Source: Paramyrothecium sp. XJ0827 (Eukaryota > Ascomycota > Sordariomycetes > Hypocreales > Stachybotryaceae). From it: DNA of 64,000 nucleotides. Every line of letters begins with the position of its first letter. The stretch's first letter is position 1. Below, piece by piece: positions 1-11,865 of the stretch. The stretch is taken from positions 3,348,001 through 3,412,000 of the forward strand of contig JAJFPB010000002.1 of assembly GCA_020881915.1 (NCBI GenBank). The letters run 5' to 3'. The notes under the pieces are model-generated. The model searched no databases, had not been told where the DNA came from, and saw nothing but the letters and a program-made list of their open reading frames with translations. A program made the position numbers and the translations under genes.

Positions 1-95
1 CACGCCTTGGGGGTGAAGGTCTGGGAGGCTACGGGCTCAAAGTCATGTGCCGAGATGAGGAGCGGGAGGTCCGGCTTGTCGTTATGAGGTGCCAT
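1..95 (-). CDS. FMN-dependent alpha-hydroxy acid dehydrogenase, N-terminal fragment
   Basis: Only the first 31 codons are inside the window; the gene runs off the left edge. Reading leftward from the ATG at 95 gives a start MAPHNDKPDLPLLISAHDFE followed by PVASQTFTPKA and the first two bases of a Trp codon. The pattern 'DFE..A...L/F.PKAW' is the usual opening of fungal FMN-dependent L-lactate dehydrogenase/cytochrome b2-like and (S)-2-hydroxy-acid oxidase proteins, where it is normally followed by AFYSSA. No heme-b5 domain precedes it, so it would be the short cytosolic type rather than the flavocytochrome. The FMN-binding barrel and catalytic His lie outside the window, so the substrate cannot be judged. 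Confidence 0.62.
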   Translation of the reverse strand, partial: MAPHNDKPDLPLLISAHDFEPVASQTFTPKA

Positions 96-3000
96 TGTGT
101 CCTGGGATTGGGGTGAATGAGATGATCGGTTTGTGTTGTCGTTCCAGCACTTGCAGCCTCGAAAAGGGATTGATGTTGACGGGTCAATGGATCTTTAAAG
201 AGCCGCGGTAAAGAGACGGAAATAGCCAAAAAGACGGCGTTGCTGGTCGTGGCGGTTACGGCACCATTGAGTTGTCATGATGCCTCGGTCTCAATTGAGC
301 CGAGCAAACGCCCCCGGTAGCTCCCTATTGGCGCGCCGTCGTGTAAACCACATCCTATGACGAACCTTGGCCAACACCTACGCCACAAAGAGATCTCAAG
401 CATCAGGAGTTCTTCTCAAAGTCGTCCGTTTGTCTACACATATGTTGATTTGTCTTTACCGTTGTGTCATGCGTAGATACCGTATCTGCATGATGCTGGT
501 GCGGCTTTCCAGCCCAATATGACGTGACATTTAGGTGCAAGTGTGAACCTCGCAACTAAACAGGCCTTGGAAAGGCATGGCGTTTGATCTAGTCTTCCGA
601 GTAGGATGTCTGAGAATGTGGCTCCGACTTGATGTTAAGTATCGATCCTTGTAAAGCTTAGACAAGTCTACTGCATGATAATCTTAACAGCCCGATTTGT
701 GTCGGCGTTAAATATTATTGGTCCAAGTCCAAGCATTCCTGTCTGATAAGCGCACTCAATCATCAAGGCCTTTGGTAGATTGTGCACAAGGTTCCACGGT
801 TAGGCGCGTACGTGCATGGAGACCAGTGACTGACGATTGCAGCACTAAGCGACTTTCGTTGGTACCTGGTGGAACGAGCAAACGAAACTCCTTATGCATG
901 TGCCAGTACCTTGCAGTTGAACCCAAACACTAACGGAGAGAGCAGCGTATGGAAGCCCACTGGTCGGCAGTCAGCTCGTTGGAGAGTATCCCATGTCAGA
1001 CGCGTTCTTAAGCCGTCACGGCCCGAGGAAGATGGGTGGTGAAACCCGATGGAGCTTGAACGTACGCGGTGCGAGTGCCTATCTTGTGGTAATAGGGCCA
1101 CATTTGTCCAAAGACGTCGAGCCCAAGTTGAAAGAAAGCTGCAGAGGATCTGATGGATCGCCTACAAATAGTTGGAGCACACAGTACGGTTTCGTTCGAG
1201 GAAGAGTCGTCATTTGACGTACCATCATAGGGTCAGTAAGGTATATTGGTTTATTCCTCTTATTTACTACTGATGCCTAGTCAAGTACCATTAGGTGTTC
1301 AAGGACGCAGTCACTGTGACTAATGGCCTTGTTTCTGCAGCTCCTCTGCGTGGTTCCAACAGCCTGGTGAAATATGCCCAGTGTTGCGTTCGAGTGTGTC
1401 CACTGCTTCCAATAGAACGACAAACGGCAGTGGGCCCGCGACGGCTCCGCAACATGCTTGTTTTCCCAGGTGATGCTCGTTTTTAGGCGCTATGAGATGC
1501 CTTGACTGGGCAATTGCTCTGTTCGACCGTCGACCACGTCCATGGAAGAGACTAGCGGTAACGACATGCGCTGGCTAAGTCGCGCGGTTCATAAGCTGGG
1601 TTGAACATTTTTCAAGACTACATTGACCTGTCGATGCCAAAACAGCGTGATGTCCGAACACCAAAACTTCCTCTGCGGAGACTTTGGCTAAGACAGTGGT
1701 CTCTTCAGCCATCACCATCTCAACAAGAGCGATTCCCCGGTGTGGGCAGGAAACCGTCCGCCGAAGAGCCCGTGAAAGTCCCGTTCAGTTAAATTCACTT
1801 GGAGTATGGCAAATCTGGCTGCATTTGCTACGAGGGTGGTCGTGAACAAGCGGTGACGGAAGTTTGTGGTCCCTCTGACCCAGCTGTCACCGCGATGATT
1901 GCGGCCAAGCCCCTAATTACGGCTGAGGCAGGCGTGTTTCTCACAATACGCAAGAGAACAAATACGGGTATCTAATATACGTTCTAGGATTCTTGCGGCG
2001 TGTCCTGCATAAGTCCAATGTCCGGGTGTTCAGCCGAGCTTAGTACGAATCAACTCCAAGCGCGGTTGATGAAAGCGACTGTTGAGGCCAAGGGGTAGGC
2101 GAGATACCGAGGGACGATAAGTTGACTACCGCTGTAGACTCACAAGAGTTATTCAGGCAGATAAATCCTGGCCCTGCGAGGCAGTACTCATTTTATTCCT
2201 GTTGCTTGACGAAGGTCAGGGGGTGGAACTTGAACCTGCCAGTCTGGATGGAGAGGCTCACAGCCGCATGCAACTACGAGATGTCCGAACAGAGCAAGGC
2301 AACAAGTCCCAGCGCGGTAACAGAGGCTATAAGTGCTCATCTGAAAAGATCGATGAGATGATGTTGAAGGTCTTCGGGGATCTAGGCCGAGAAGATGTTT
2401 AGCACAAGGTCGGCCAGTCGCAAGACCTCCTGATGAAAGAATGGCCGAACTACGCCCTCTTGACAACCACCTGGCCCAATCCGACACAACAGTTCGAGGA
2501 AACATGGAATGAACCAGCCAAATTAACCCAGTAATTCGGAAGGTACTTACCTCTGAATCGCTATATCGTAAGATAGGCCAGCGTCAATGCATCGAACTTG
2601 GTTTGGTTGTGTTCATATGCGATGGAGCAACGAACAAGTCTAGTAGGCCACCAAGGAGGAAGTATCAAGCAAAAGAATCTGGCATTACTCACGATCGACA
2701 CACGAAAATAAATAGAAAGGCTTTCCATTAGTTCCCTTGTGGATTTATATACCGTGTCTTCATTTGATCGGGGCCTCTGCGCTAGTATCACCCGCGCCCC
2801 TTGTGCTGGGAGCTATTGAGTGTATGCGCTTGGGGATGATCAGCTTCCTAACAATGGGCCTATCGAAGACCCAGACTCATCTCCTTGGTGACCATTACGC
2901 CTCTTCTTGTCAAACTCGGACAGGTGAGGGACTGATTCAACGCGTCGGTCATGTTCCATTGTTCTGGGCTATGGTTGAGCTGCCGGCCACCGCAGTTGGC

Positions 3001-3823
3001 AACGCCCCGTCGCCAGTGGTGCCTTGTCCGTTCTGCCTCCCGTTCTCTCCTCTCGTCTTCATGCATCACTCAAACTCCCATTTCATTTGCCTCGTGTGCT
3101 TCCTCCTCTTTGTCCTTCTCTTCCTCCTCCTCCAGCTCACCTCTGTTCGCTGCGCTCGTCTTGGCTTCCCGGTCTTGCATAACTACTCTCATACTATTCC
3201 GAGCTTCACCCCGTTCTTGCGCAGCCTCCACCTCACTAATTAAGTGTCAGGGAAGAGGGGGCACCGCCTGACTTTCCTCCATGGGACTGCTGATTGACCA
3301 TCCATAGTGGCATCCATTCCTCTACGTCCAAAGGGGTTCAGAGATAGCTACCCGCATACAATGCCGAGGTATATATATTGCACCATAACGCTAGAACAAG
3401 ACTGATTCTTTCATAGGGCCTCAATGCCGGTGTTCATGATCCACGGTGGAGTTCCGCATTCTTGCATTACCTGTGTTCTTCGCCTGATTCATTCCGGCAG
3501 CCGGCATTGTAGAAGAGACTGGGTGTTGGGGAGTGCGAGATGTGCAGAAGCGCTGAGCCTCGTAAAACTGGGATGATGATGGCTATTTGGCCACGATTCC
3601 GGTCCTTCGCCGTGCCCAGCGGTTCCTGGTTGAGTTTGCGAACCGAAGTAGCCACATCCAGACCCACGGAAATGGCGACTGTGGTGAAATCAGCAAAGGC
3701 AATCTGCCGGTCATGACCAAGGCTTTCTCTCGCCCCTCACCCCTCCCCAAGTCCCTACGCACCAGTTTTCTCCTCGCTCTATTTACTTCTGACCGTCAAG
3801 GGAGCACGGCTAGAGCGTCCATT
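96..3823. other. Gene-free stretch, 3.7 kb
   Basis: Only short open frames (up to about 170 codons) with no family resemblance and no convincing intron pattern are present. The first few hundred bases are the likely promoter of the dehydrogenase at the left edge. The part from about 3060 to 3240 is CT-rich and resembles a fungal promoter or leader, and 3720-3820 is a CT-rich leader directly before the ATG of the next gene. The open frame at 2737-3243 looks like translated CT-rich DNA rather than a protein. Confidence 0.5.
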
Positions 3824-5854
3824 ATGGCGAGAGAACCGAAGCCTGGCAGCGGTCCCCTTCAAGACTGGTTGATCGCCGAAAACTACCGCATACCTACCAA
3901 GCCAGAGCTTGATGCACTGGCAGAGGAGGTGGGATGGGGGAGGAAGGCAGTAAGGAAATGGCTCAAGAGCCGCAGGAGCCTCGATGGCAAGAGTAAGACT
4001 GCAGATCTTACCGCTGAGATGGAGACTGCTCTCGAGGCCTGGGTTGCTTCAAATGGCAACACTCTTCCAGTCTACCTTCCCAACTCCAGAATCCATCCTG
4101 CCGGATGAAGGAGCTCGTTCGCCAGCGGACACCGGAAATTACGAAAGCACGACTGAGACTTCGACAAGCATCGAAGGCCAGCACGGGGATATTTGCAGCA
4201 TGAAGGTCACCTCTGTAACAGAGGCTGATGTTGAAGGCCGCTTGGCTAGCTATGCCGATGTCGAATCAGTATCGGCTATGCGTATCATCATCCGAGGGGA
4301 GCCCGCGGTCCTTTCTGTTGCAACTCCCTCCACATTGTCAACAACACACCTTCTTCAGCACTTAAAAACCGACTTGGGCTTTCTCAACCAGTCGGCAGTT
4401 GTCGTACTGTCGTTGCCATCTTTTGGACGTATAGCTCCAACAATTCGCGAAGATGTCATTTCGCTCATCACGCAGCAACGGGAATTGGACGAGGCGAAAG
4501 GTTTCAAATGTCCGATTTGCTCTAAAGAATGGAAGAGCGACAGTCCAAAGGCGCACGTCATCATGAACCACTTACACGAACACCTGGGGCCCTTCTTCAG
4601 GTGCCCTGTCGCCGATTGCTTTCTTCATATTGCCAGGGTTCCTATCATGGATCATGTTCTGGACAATCATCTAAAATACCATACTCGCAATGGCGACACT
4701 TACCCCCCCAAAATGCCAGTTGATATCAACGAAACCTTTCCGCAAATCAGCCTAGACATATTGGAACACATATCAAGCACACTGTTTGGCAACGGAAACC
4801 TTCTCGAGGAAACGCTTAGAAAAGCGCCGACAGCCATGCCGGGAAACGCGTGGTATGGCAATCTGCAACGTCACATTGCTCTGGCTGAATCCGGGTTGAC
4901 AAAGGCAGACAAGATCAGCGAGGAAACCCAAACCCAGGTCCTAGCACGGAATATTGACAAGACTGTGGAATTTTGGTTTCTAATCACTGTCACTGATGAT
5001 AAATCCACGCTAACCAAGCTCTTAGGGATTGGTGATGGGATGCAAATGATTTGCAACAACCTCGGTGCCCTTTGTATAGGGCCTCAATCAAAGCGCGATC
5101 CCCTGGCATCACCTTGCCCCTTCCAGTCTCGACTCACCTGGACCAATGCCAAGCTCCGGGTTCGTCCAAAAGACGGTCGAATCCGTTTTGATCCAAGGTG
5201 CATTTCATGTTACGAGGATTTCGCCTTCCTTACCCACCTCCGGTTCTTCAAGTTGGAAGTGACCCTCGGCGACAATTCAGAGATGCAATGCAAGCATGAA
5301 GTTTGTTGCCAGTCCCGGAAAGTCCCAGCACTGTATTGCGTGGGACATATTCTCTTGTATACCATTGGGGCTCATCCGGAGACCTCGATATCTGAACAAC
5401 GCAAATTTGTTTCGGGTCAGATTGTCCTCAAGAAAAGATGGACTGTCGATAAATCCTCCAACTTCAAAGCTTTTCTGGAAAGAAAAGACGAGCCAAATGG
5501 TGCAAGATTTTTTGCACTAGACCTAGAGGGACAGCTCTCGGCGAAGCCTCCGATGATCGACCAGATTGCGGCTGTTGCAGTTGGTTCTAAGGCTTGTCAT
5601 GATTTGAGGGTCTGCTTCAACCTCAAGATCACTGATCCTGAATCCATCTACAAGGATGACATGGTCGCTGTGTCTGGTAATCCCACGACTCTAATTGGAT
5701 CCTTCCTGCAGTTTGGACGATGGCATTGCTAGCAGAGAAGCTTTGTAAAGGCGAAGACACAAGTCACTTTCAAGGCATAACACAACTTAACGATGGCAAT
5801 GAACTTGACGATAGTGAGCTAGTCGTGGACAATGCAAAGTCATCATCTACTTGA
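3824..5854 (+). CDS. Homeodomain-like / C2H2 zinc-finger protein with exonuclease-like C-terminal fragment
   Basis: Proposed exons are 3824-3992, 4090-5676 and 5733-5854. Intron 1 (3993-4089, 97 nt, GTAAGA donor) restores the frame. Intron 2 is either 5677-5732 (56 nt) or 5677-5711; both have a CTAAT branch site and both keep the frame to the TGA at 5852. Residues about 10-50 look like a homeobox: 'PTKPELDALAEEVGW..KAVRKWLKSRR'. Two C2H2-type fingers follow (CPIC...HVIMNH and CPVADC...HVLDNH). Near the end 'RFFALDLEG....IDQIAAVAVG' resembles the first motif (DxE) of DEDDh 3'-5' exonucleases, but the remaining catalytic motifs are absent. Fungal proteins that join a homeobox to C2H2 fingers are known, so DNA binding is a fair inference; nuclease activity is not. 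The gene stands alone in gene-poor DNA. It could be a decaying or element-derived gene. Confidence 0.5.
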
Positions 5855-6770
5855 TCAGAGACTTCTCGAGAATCTCTTGGAAAAGAGATCCAAACTTCTG
5901 TACGGCATTAGGAGAACGGAATTAGGGGAAGTTCAGTCGACGTTGGGGAAAGACCTATAACGTACATAGTTGGGAGGAAGCATGGTATTCACCGTCGCGT
6001 CTGCTCTCATGCTAGACACCGACCGTAATCAAGAAACTGGCATTTACACCTATGCATGACCTGGAATATTCACGGAGACGGTAGATTGTAATCTCGACAT
6101 TCATCGCTTCTGTTTACTCATTTTGCCCCCCTTCCCCACCTCTGCTACAAGCCCAAGCCCATCATGACTTCGAACGGAACCTTCTCATGCCTGCACGATG
6201 GCACTACAAGGCAATGTTGCGCAAAAAGGAAGACGTTGTGCTGACCATCACCCGTACCAATAATATTGCTTTTTCAAGCTGTTAAATATAGTAGGATAGA
6301 CTCAAAATCAGCTTAGTCAAGTATCCGGTCAGAGAAGCAGTAGGAAAATATTCCCGTTCTTGTAGAATTTCCGTCGGTATTTGTTTACTTTTTATTCGAA
6401 CAATCTAAGAAAAATGCAAGAAATATACCCGTAGAGTATTTAAAAATTCGAAGTTTATTTTAAGTAAAGTCTCAGTGGTCAGGGAAGTAGAAGAAAAATA
6501 TTACTTTTCTTGTAGGGTTTTTATTGTTTTTTGTGTACTATTTACTCAAAAAATCTAAGAAGAATACAAGAAAAATATCCGTGGAATATTTGAAAGTTCT
6601 AAGGCAAGTGGTATGTGTTCCCAAGCCTGCGATAAGATAAGTTGGCCGATTGCTCACCCTTACGTAGCGTATCATGTGGACTTCGAGCAACGCTTAGCTT
6701 GGCTTATCCACCGTCATTCCCGAACCCGGCCAAGGTGAACGCTTAGTGAGTTACAAGACCGATTCTCACA
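5855..6770. other. Gene-free AT-rich stretch
   Basis: No protein-like frame. The centre (about 6280-6610) is strongly AT-rich and holds the duplicated unit described separately. The last 150 bases are more GC-rich and serve as promoter/leader of the DUF4202 gene. Confidence 0.5.
6327..6605. repeat. Two copies of an AT-rich ~128-bp unit, period 150
   Basis: A unit beginning 'GGTCAG.GAAG.AG.AG.AAAATATT' at 6327 recurs at 6477. The copies share the order of short blocks (TTCTTGTAG, TTTACT, CTAAGAA.AAT.CAAGAAA, ATAT.CCGT.GA.TATTT) with many point differences. It is an old direct repeat, not a coding duplication. Confidence 0.6.
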
Positions 6771-7556
6771 ATGGCAGCGAAGGAACTACCTCCGTTGCCC
6801 GCCTCGTTCGCGCAGGCGCTCGCGCTCATCGATGAAGCCCATGCCGAGGACCCCAAGAAGATTGACGGCCCGGACGGGCCAGGGTCCCTGCCGTACGAGC
6901 TGCACTACGCCCGGAAAATGACCCGGTGGTTGCAGCGCCGGTGCCCGGAAGCCGACCCGGTCCTGCAATTGGCTTGCAGGGCCCAGCACTTCAGACGGTA
7001 TGCTCCCCGACGCCTCATAACTGCAGACGACCCTTGCTGCTTGGCTCCATGCCCGCTTCCCAGACGCCTCTCACAAGCCCGAGAGAGCACCAAGCAGTCA
7101 CAGCATGCTTGCCCGACGATGACTCTGACACTCTACAGGTGGGAGATCCCGCGTAGCAGCTACCCGATGACCCGACCAGGCTACCTGACCTGGCGGGCCA
7201 AGCTCAAAGCCCAAGCAGCGCAGCAAGTCTCGTCGCTACTGGAATCATCACCTTCCCTGCAAGATCCCCCCGTCCCTGCTGCGGATCGCGACAGGGTGGC
7301 CGCGCTCATCCGGAAGGAGAATCTGTCCACCGACCCCGACACGCAGGTGCTCGAGGACGTCGCCTGTCTCGTATTCCTGGACGATCAGTTCGACGACTTT
7401 GACCAGAAGTCGGACTTGGATGAGACGAAGATGGTGGGTATCCTCAGGAAGTCGCTGGCCAAGATGACGGAGGAAGGGAAGGGGCTCGCGATGCAGATAA
7501 ACCTCAGCGATCGGGCGAAGCTGTTGATTGGCAAAGCCCTTGAGCCCGTGGAATAA
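6771..7556 (+). CDS. DUF4202 family protein
   Basis: Exons are 6771-6997 and 7139-7556. The 141-nt intron (6998-7138: GTATGC donor, CTGAC branch, CTACAG acceptor) has no stop and is a multiple of three, so an unspliced reading gives 261 codons; the spliced protein is 214 residues. Splicing restores the conserved 'RAQHFRRWEIPRSSYPMTR' block, which shows the intron is real. Other family hallmarks are visible: 'LIDEAHAEDP' near the start, 'ELHYARKMTRWL', 'PGYLTWRAKLK', and 'LEDVACLVFLDDQFDDF' followed by 'ILRKSLAKM'. Members are widespread in fungi and bacteria. Their biochemical role is not established; database names linking them to glutamyl-tRNA synthetase are not supported by anything here. 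The intact gene sits among repeats and relics. Confidence 0.88.
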   Translation: MAAKELPPLPASFAQALALIDEAHAEDPKKIDGPDGPGSLPYELHYARKMTRWLQRRCPEADPVLQLACRAQHFRRYAPRRLITADDPCCLAPCPLPRRLSQARESTKQSQHACPTMTLTLYRWEIPRSSYPMTRPGYLTWRAKLKAQAAQQVSSLLESSPSLQDPPVPAADRDRVAALIRKENLSTDPDTQVLEDVACLVFLDDQFDDFDQKSDLDETKMVGILRKSLAKMTEEGKGLAMQINLSDRAKLLIGKALEPVE

Positions 7557-10500
7557 ACTACGATGATGCCCCCATTAATGGAGAAATACTTTACCCAACT
7601 AGCGAAACTAATTATATTCCATGGCATGTGCATGTAAATATGAGGGCAGAATTCCAAGCGCAGGTAAAGCAAATAGCATACAATATGCATCATTTGCCTT
7701 CCGGTCAAGTCTCATCGATACGAGCCATGGACCGTGTTAGACAGAACAGTCATCGTCTATCAATGGGGTATAAATGAGAGTGCCTGGGAAATTATGAAGC
7801 CTGGGTGGGCAGTAGATTCCTAGCCTTTCCCCCTTTCCCAAGTCCACAATGCTTATGGTAGTTGGACATCCGTTGGATTTATCTAGCGCTTTGCAATAAC
7901 TCAATGTGGTTCTGGTTCTTTGAGTGGCGGAGGAAAGTAAGAAGCACTGTCCACTTGCTACTAAATGTGGTTGTCGCCTGAAGTCACCCTTGCGGGAACA
8001 AAGAGTGAATTCTCGCACATTAAAGACGACCACCACCCGTGAGAATGGCCCCGTCTTCCAACAACACGGGTTGTTTCTCAATAGGTTATATCAAACACAA
8101 TAGCTTATAGCAGTCCAGATCACACAAAAACAGGTATTATAAGACTCTCTTCATGGCAAGTTCAAGTTCAAAAGTCCCCTGGCCTCAACCAATAAGGATG
8201 CTCACTGACTCACGTTTTCAAGGCTACTTATTCAGGCGAGAAGTGCATGCAGCCAGCGTCAAAAATTAATGGCAAATGGGGTTTGGTTCGTGCCATGACG
8301 GTATTGGTAAAGAACACAGCTGCATATCTCATACTTGACTTCCCTTGGGCCCGGGAACCAGAAGTCTCAAGATGTTGCGGACTCCTTGCTCTCTCTCCAC
8401 TCGCAAGAGATACTCTAAGATCTGTCAAGGTGGAGCTTTCGGTGGCGCCGGAGTCGCCGTGGATTTGCCCTACCATCATGCCATCCATTCTTCCTCAGAG
8501 TCTATACGCTTTGTGTCGTAGCTAGCTCTGCCTCTGCGATGCGTGGGGCCGGCCGGGTTGTTGACTCCTCCCTCCTTGAGAGGATGCTACCCAAGCCGGT
8601 CGCTCGACTTAGTGGAGGAGAGGGCTGATGAGCGATAAAACGTCCAATGCGGCACTTTAGGGCTCCCCTACCCTACAAGATTTCGTTCCTTCCGGATTGA
8701 CACCCTCCTGCCGTGCAATCTTGCATCAGACATGATGCTCTACTGCGGGCGCGAGGACATTGCACCTTTCCATGGGCAACGAACCTCGCTTGCTACCCCT
8801 TCGCAATCCCGTGCCTGAGACGAATATTGCCATCGTTCCTATGGACAAACGGCCGTCTATAGGGTAGTTTGTGGACACATTGTCAGGGGTTCTCGCGGCC
8901 GATTTCGCATCGGGAAAGGGCGTCCGGCAGCATTTCGGACCGGGGTTCAGATCTACCCCTTATAGCTCATAATAATTGCCCATTCTTTCGCCTTCGGGCA
9001 CATTTGGTCTTTTGAAACGATAGTCAGTGGTTCGATTCCCTCTCGTGGAGCAATTTTTCTAACAACCTTACAGCAGAGAAGATTAGCATTGCCCCTGCAT
9101 GTGCGATACCCTACACCCCTTCCATCCACCCATTCATACTAACCATACATCAGAAGGATGACACGCTCAATCAAAGAGAAGCTACCAATTTTTTTGCCTT
9201 TTTCTTCATTTTTTCCCACTTGTGTCGTCCTTTTTGTATCGGGTTGCCTATTATCTTGAGTGTCTTGCCGTTTTGGGCAGTCCAAGTGCTTCACCAAACC
9301 TTATCCATACGCGCCGAAGTCATTCTGGGCCATGGTACAACGAAAGTTTGCAAATCACGGACTTCCTCGATGAGTCGGCGTGGATGAGCATTATGAAAAT
9401 CTCCGATCCAATTCTCGATGCCACAGCTTTCTTCGCGGGTCGTTGTGGCTTATCTGCATACAAGGTCCCGAGACGCGACCTCGACTTTCAGACTCAACGC
9501 AGCCCACGTTACCGAGCCGACTAGCCTACGGCGAAATGGTGTCGCGATTTCAAGTTTCCATGCGTCAAGCTTCTCATGCGTTAGGCTGTTCCGGAACAGC
9601 TCGCGAAACCTGCTCTTCGATGTGAGGTCGCTGGACGCGTGGATTGCAGCATCAAGAAGTCGTTGATGTTGCCGGCAACTACCTGAGGCAAATCTGCAAG
9701 GACACCATGGACTCTCTTACCGTTCAGGGCGTCGATGAATATGGAGTTAAGCGCGGGAGGTGACTCACCTGGCTACTGCCTTCTCTCGGGCTGCCTTCCA
9801 AGCATTTGCATCCATAGGGACGACATTCACGGGATCCAAGGCATTTGCTAACTCCTTACAGATATCGAGAGCTTCAAGGTCACCTGGCGTCACTCCTGCC
9901 ACAGCCCTCCTTCCCTAGTATTCGTAGTGGAATTTTCTTGGGCTGCGTCTATAAGGCTTCCTCTATGCCTTCCATGTCTTGTCCCCGAGCGCGGCGCCAG
10001 GGGCTTCGAAGGCTTCGTTCCGACAATACGCCCTACTTGAGGATATCCTAGGTTTTGGCGTTCACCGGCCGTTGCTGTGAAGATTGGTGTTGTTGTACTG
10101 CGCCAGTGGGAAAATATGAAGAACTACATATCCGAGGCTTCCGTGAATTGGTAAGGAGTCCATTATGGCTTCTCCACCTCGTCTCCTTCGCTTGGTAGTA
10201 CAGGCACGAGTCGCAGTCGCTTCTCGGCGCTGTGACGAAGCATGCAGATCCCCAGCCGCTGTACAACATGGGCTGCTTGAGGATGGTGGTGGGTGCCAGG
10301 AAGCAGTTTGGAGCTTGTGCGGTGAACCATTCACCGATGGTGTAGAACCACCCTCTCCTAAATGCACGTGCGAGCTGCTACGATTGTTCTACATCCTAGC
10401 CATGGCTGCTATTCGCGCCAATACGGCACTCTTTGACCTGGAACTCGAGATATCACGCATGGACATTTGAACTACCCTAGAGTAGAGCACGCCGCGAGTG

Positions 10501-11865
10501 CTTGAACCCATTCCACGAATGACCTCACCTCAGGAAAGCTTGCCAGCCAGTAGGCTAGTTAGTATGATGTTCTTGCGCTCCTCAATGTCAAATGTCTGAC
10601 TTGGGATGGCTACAGGACCACGACCCCGTAGGCCTGGATACTCGGCTTAGTAAATGGCGATAAGTTCACATGCCGTCACATACGTGATCACATAGGGTAT
10701 CTTCGTCAATTCCGACTGTATCAATCCTAAACAAGGTAGTAACAGAACCGCATCCGACAGGGATATTAGCATACCAGTTGGCTCTGCTCTGTCGATCTGA
10801 TGCAACACTGAGGACCACTTTCACATCGCAAGTCGATTCGAGGGAGAGCAAGCTCGTCTAGGGTGGCATTTCGAGGGAAGGGCGCGCTCCAGTCATCATC
10901 ATGTCAGCGGAGAGTGCCTAGTCTGTTCATGCATGGACGCGATGTGCGATTCACGTGTTCCAACGTCGCCTGCGACGTGAACCTTACTCCAAGGTGGATG
11001 TCCTCAAGGCGAGTTGGCGCGTTTGGACGTGTCAAGAGCGTAGCAACGCCAATACCATCCACTTGGCTCAGCAGAACTACTACCCTTCCTACTATTCGTA
11101 GGCACCAAGGATATTCATTCGAATTACGCTTTGGTGTTAGTTGTCTTTGGTGAAGATGACTGGCAGCGAAGCTCAGGATCTCCGCCTAAAACATGCTCAT
11201 GCGCCACATCCTGAAATAGCCCGTGTGGCAGGAATCACCAACTGCACGAGTCTCAACCGCCAGTCAGGTGATGTAACCGCCGTCATTCTCTTTCAACACA
11301 AAACACAGCAAGCATCTTATCCAAAACAACTTGATGTATCCACACCCTTCGTCTTGACCAAACAGTCTCCATCGCCACCACGACACCAGTGATGAAGAGG
11401 CCGTGATGGTGGCGCTCAAGGTTTATCATTCCTTCTGTCCGCCGGTGTGCTCTGCTCAAAACGGACCCAAAGGGCATTTCATGTCGAGCTCCCCGTTATG
11501 TCAGACCGCGACTCGCACTCACTCTGGGGACCACCCGATTTAACTACCTTACCTTATCTCGGTAAGTTTTTAAATACGGCAAGCTGCCTTCCTCCTTCCT
11601 TCCCACCGCTGGCGACATCTTCTGCCCACTGGTTTGTGCTAACCCGTTTTGCCTACTCCAGCACCGCTCCTTCCTCCCATCGTTGGCAGACACACCATGG
11701 CCCTCATTTTCGCCCGCCTCCTTCGTCCCCCTCTCTTACTTCTTCTTGGTCCCCTGCAGCTACACGTCGTCTGCTCTGTTGCTTTCAACCTTCTCAGCTT
11801 CCCCAGCCACCAACCATCGGAAGACCAAGTTACCTTGACAGAACCCCTTTTGTCATTTGTCCGTC
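7557..11865. other. Gene-poor stretch, 4.3 kb
   Basis: No intact gene is visible. Open frames are short and overlap on both strands. The interval about 9300-11150 contains eroded minus-strand coding listed separately. A tRNA-like B box followed by a T run lies at 9029-9058 but no complete tRNA could be folded. The end (about 11550-11865) is CT-rich leader DNA with a clear GTAAGT...GCTAAC...CAG intron (11562-11661) that probably belongs to the 5' leader of the small gene that follows. Confidence 0.45.
9300..11150 (-). pseudogene. Eroded coding stretch of unknown family
   Basis: On the minus strand several short pieces read like protein but sit in different frames and carry stops. Examples: a piece with 'IPSQTFDIEERKNIILTSLL' and, after a stop, 'GEVIRGMGSSTRGVLYSR' (about 10617-10440); a piece with 'VLSVASDRQSRANWYANIPV' (about 10830-10760); and one with 'LNSIFIDALNGKRVHGVLAD' (about 9755-9690). 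I do not recognise the family. The pieces may derive from one large gene or from several; both frameshifts and internal stops argue that nothing functional remains. Confidence 0.3.

Noticed and set aside
29..229. 66-codon minus-strand frame at the left edge
   Set aside because: It is the wrong frame; the neighbouring frame from the ATG at 95 gives the FMN-dehydrogenase start.
2737..3243. 168-codon plus-strand frame
   Set aside because: Composition follows CT-rich DNA, no family pattern, and a 106-codon frame overlaps it in another phase.
9029..9058. GGTTCGATTCC B box followed by TTTTT, possible tRNA gene
   Set aside because: The T-stem has mismatches and no matching acceptor, D-arm or anticodon arm could be paired upstream; at best a decayed 3' half of a tRNA.
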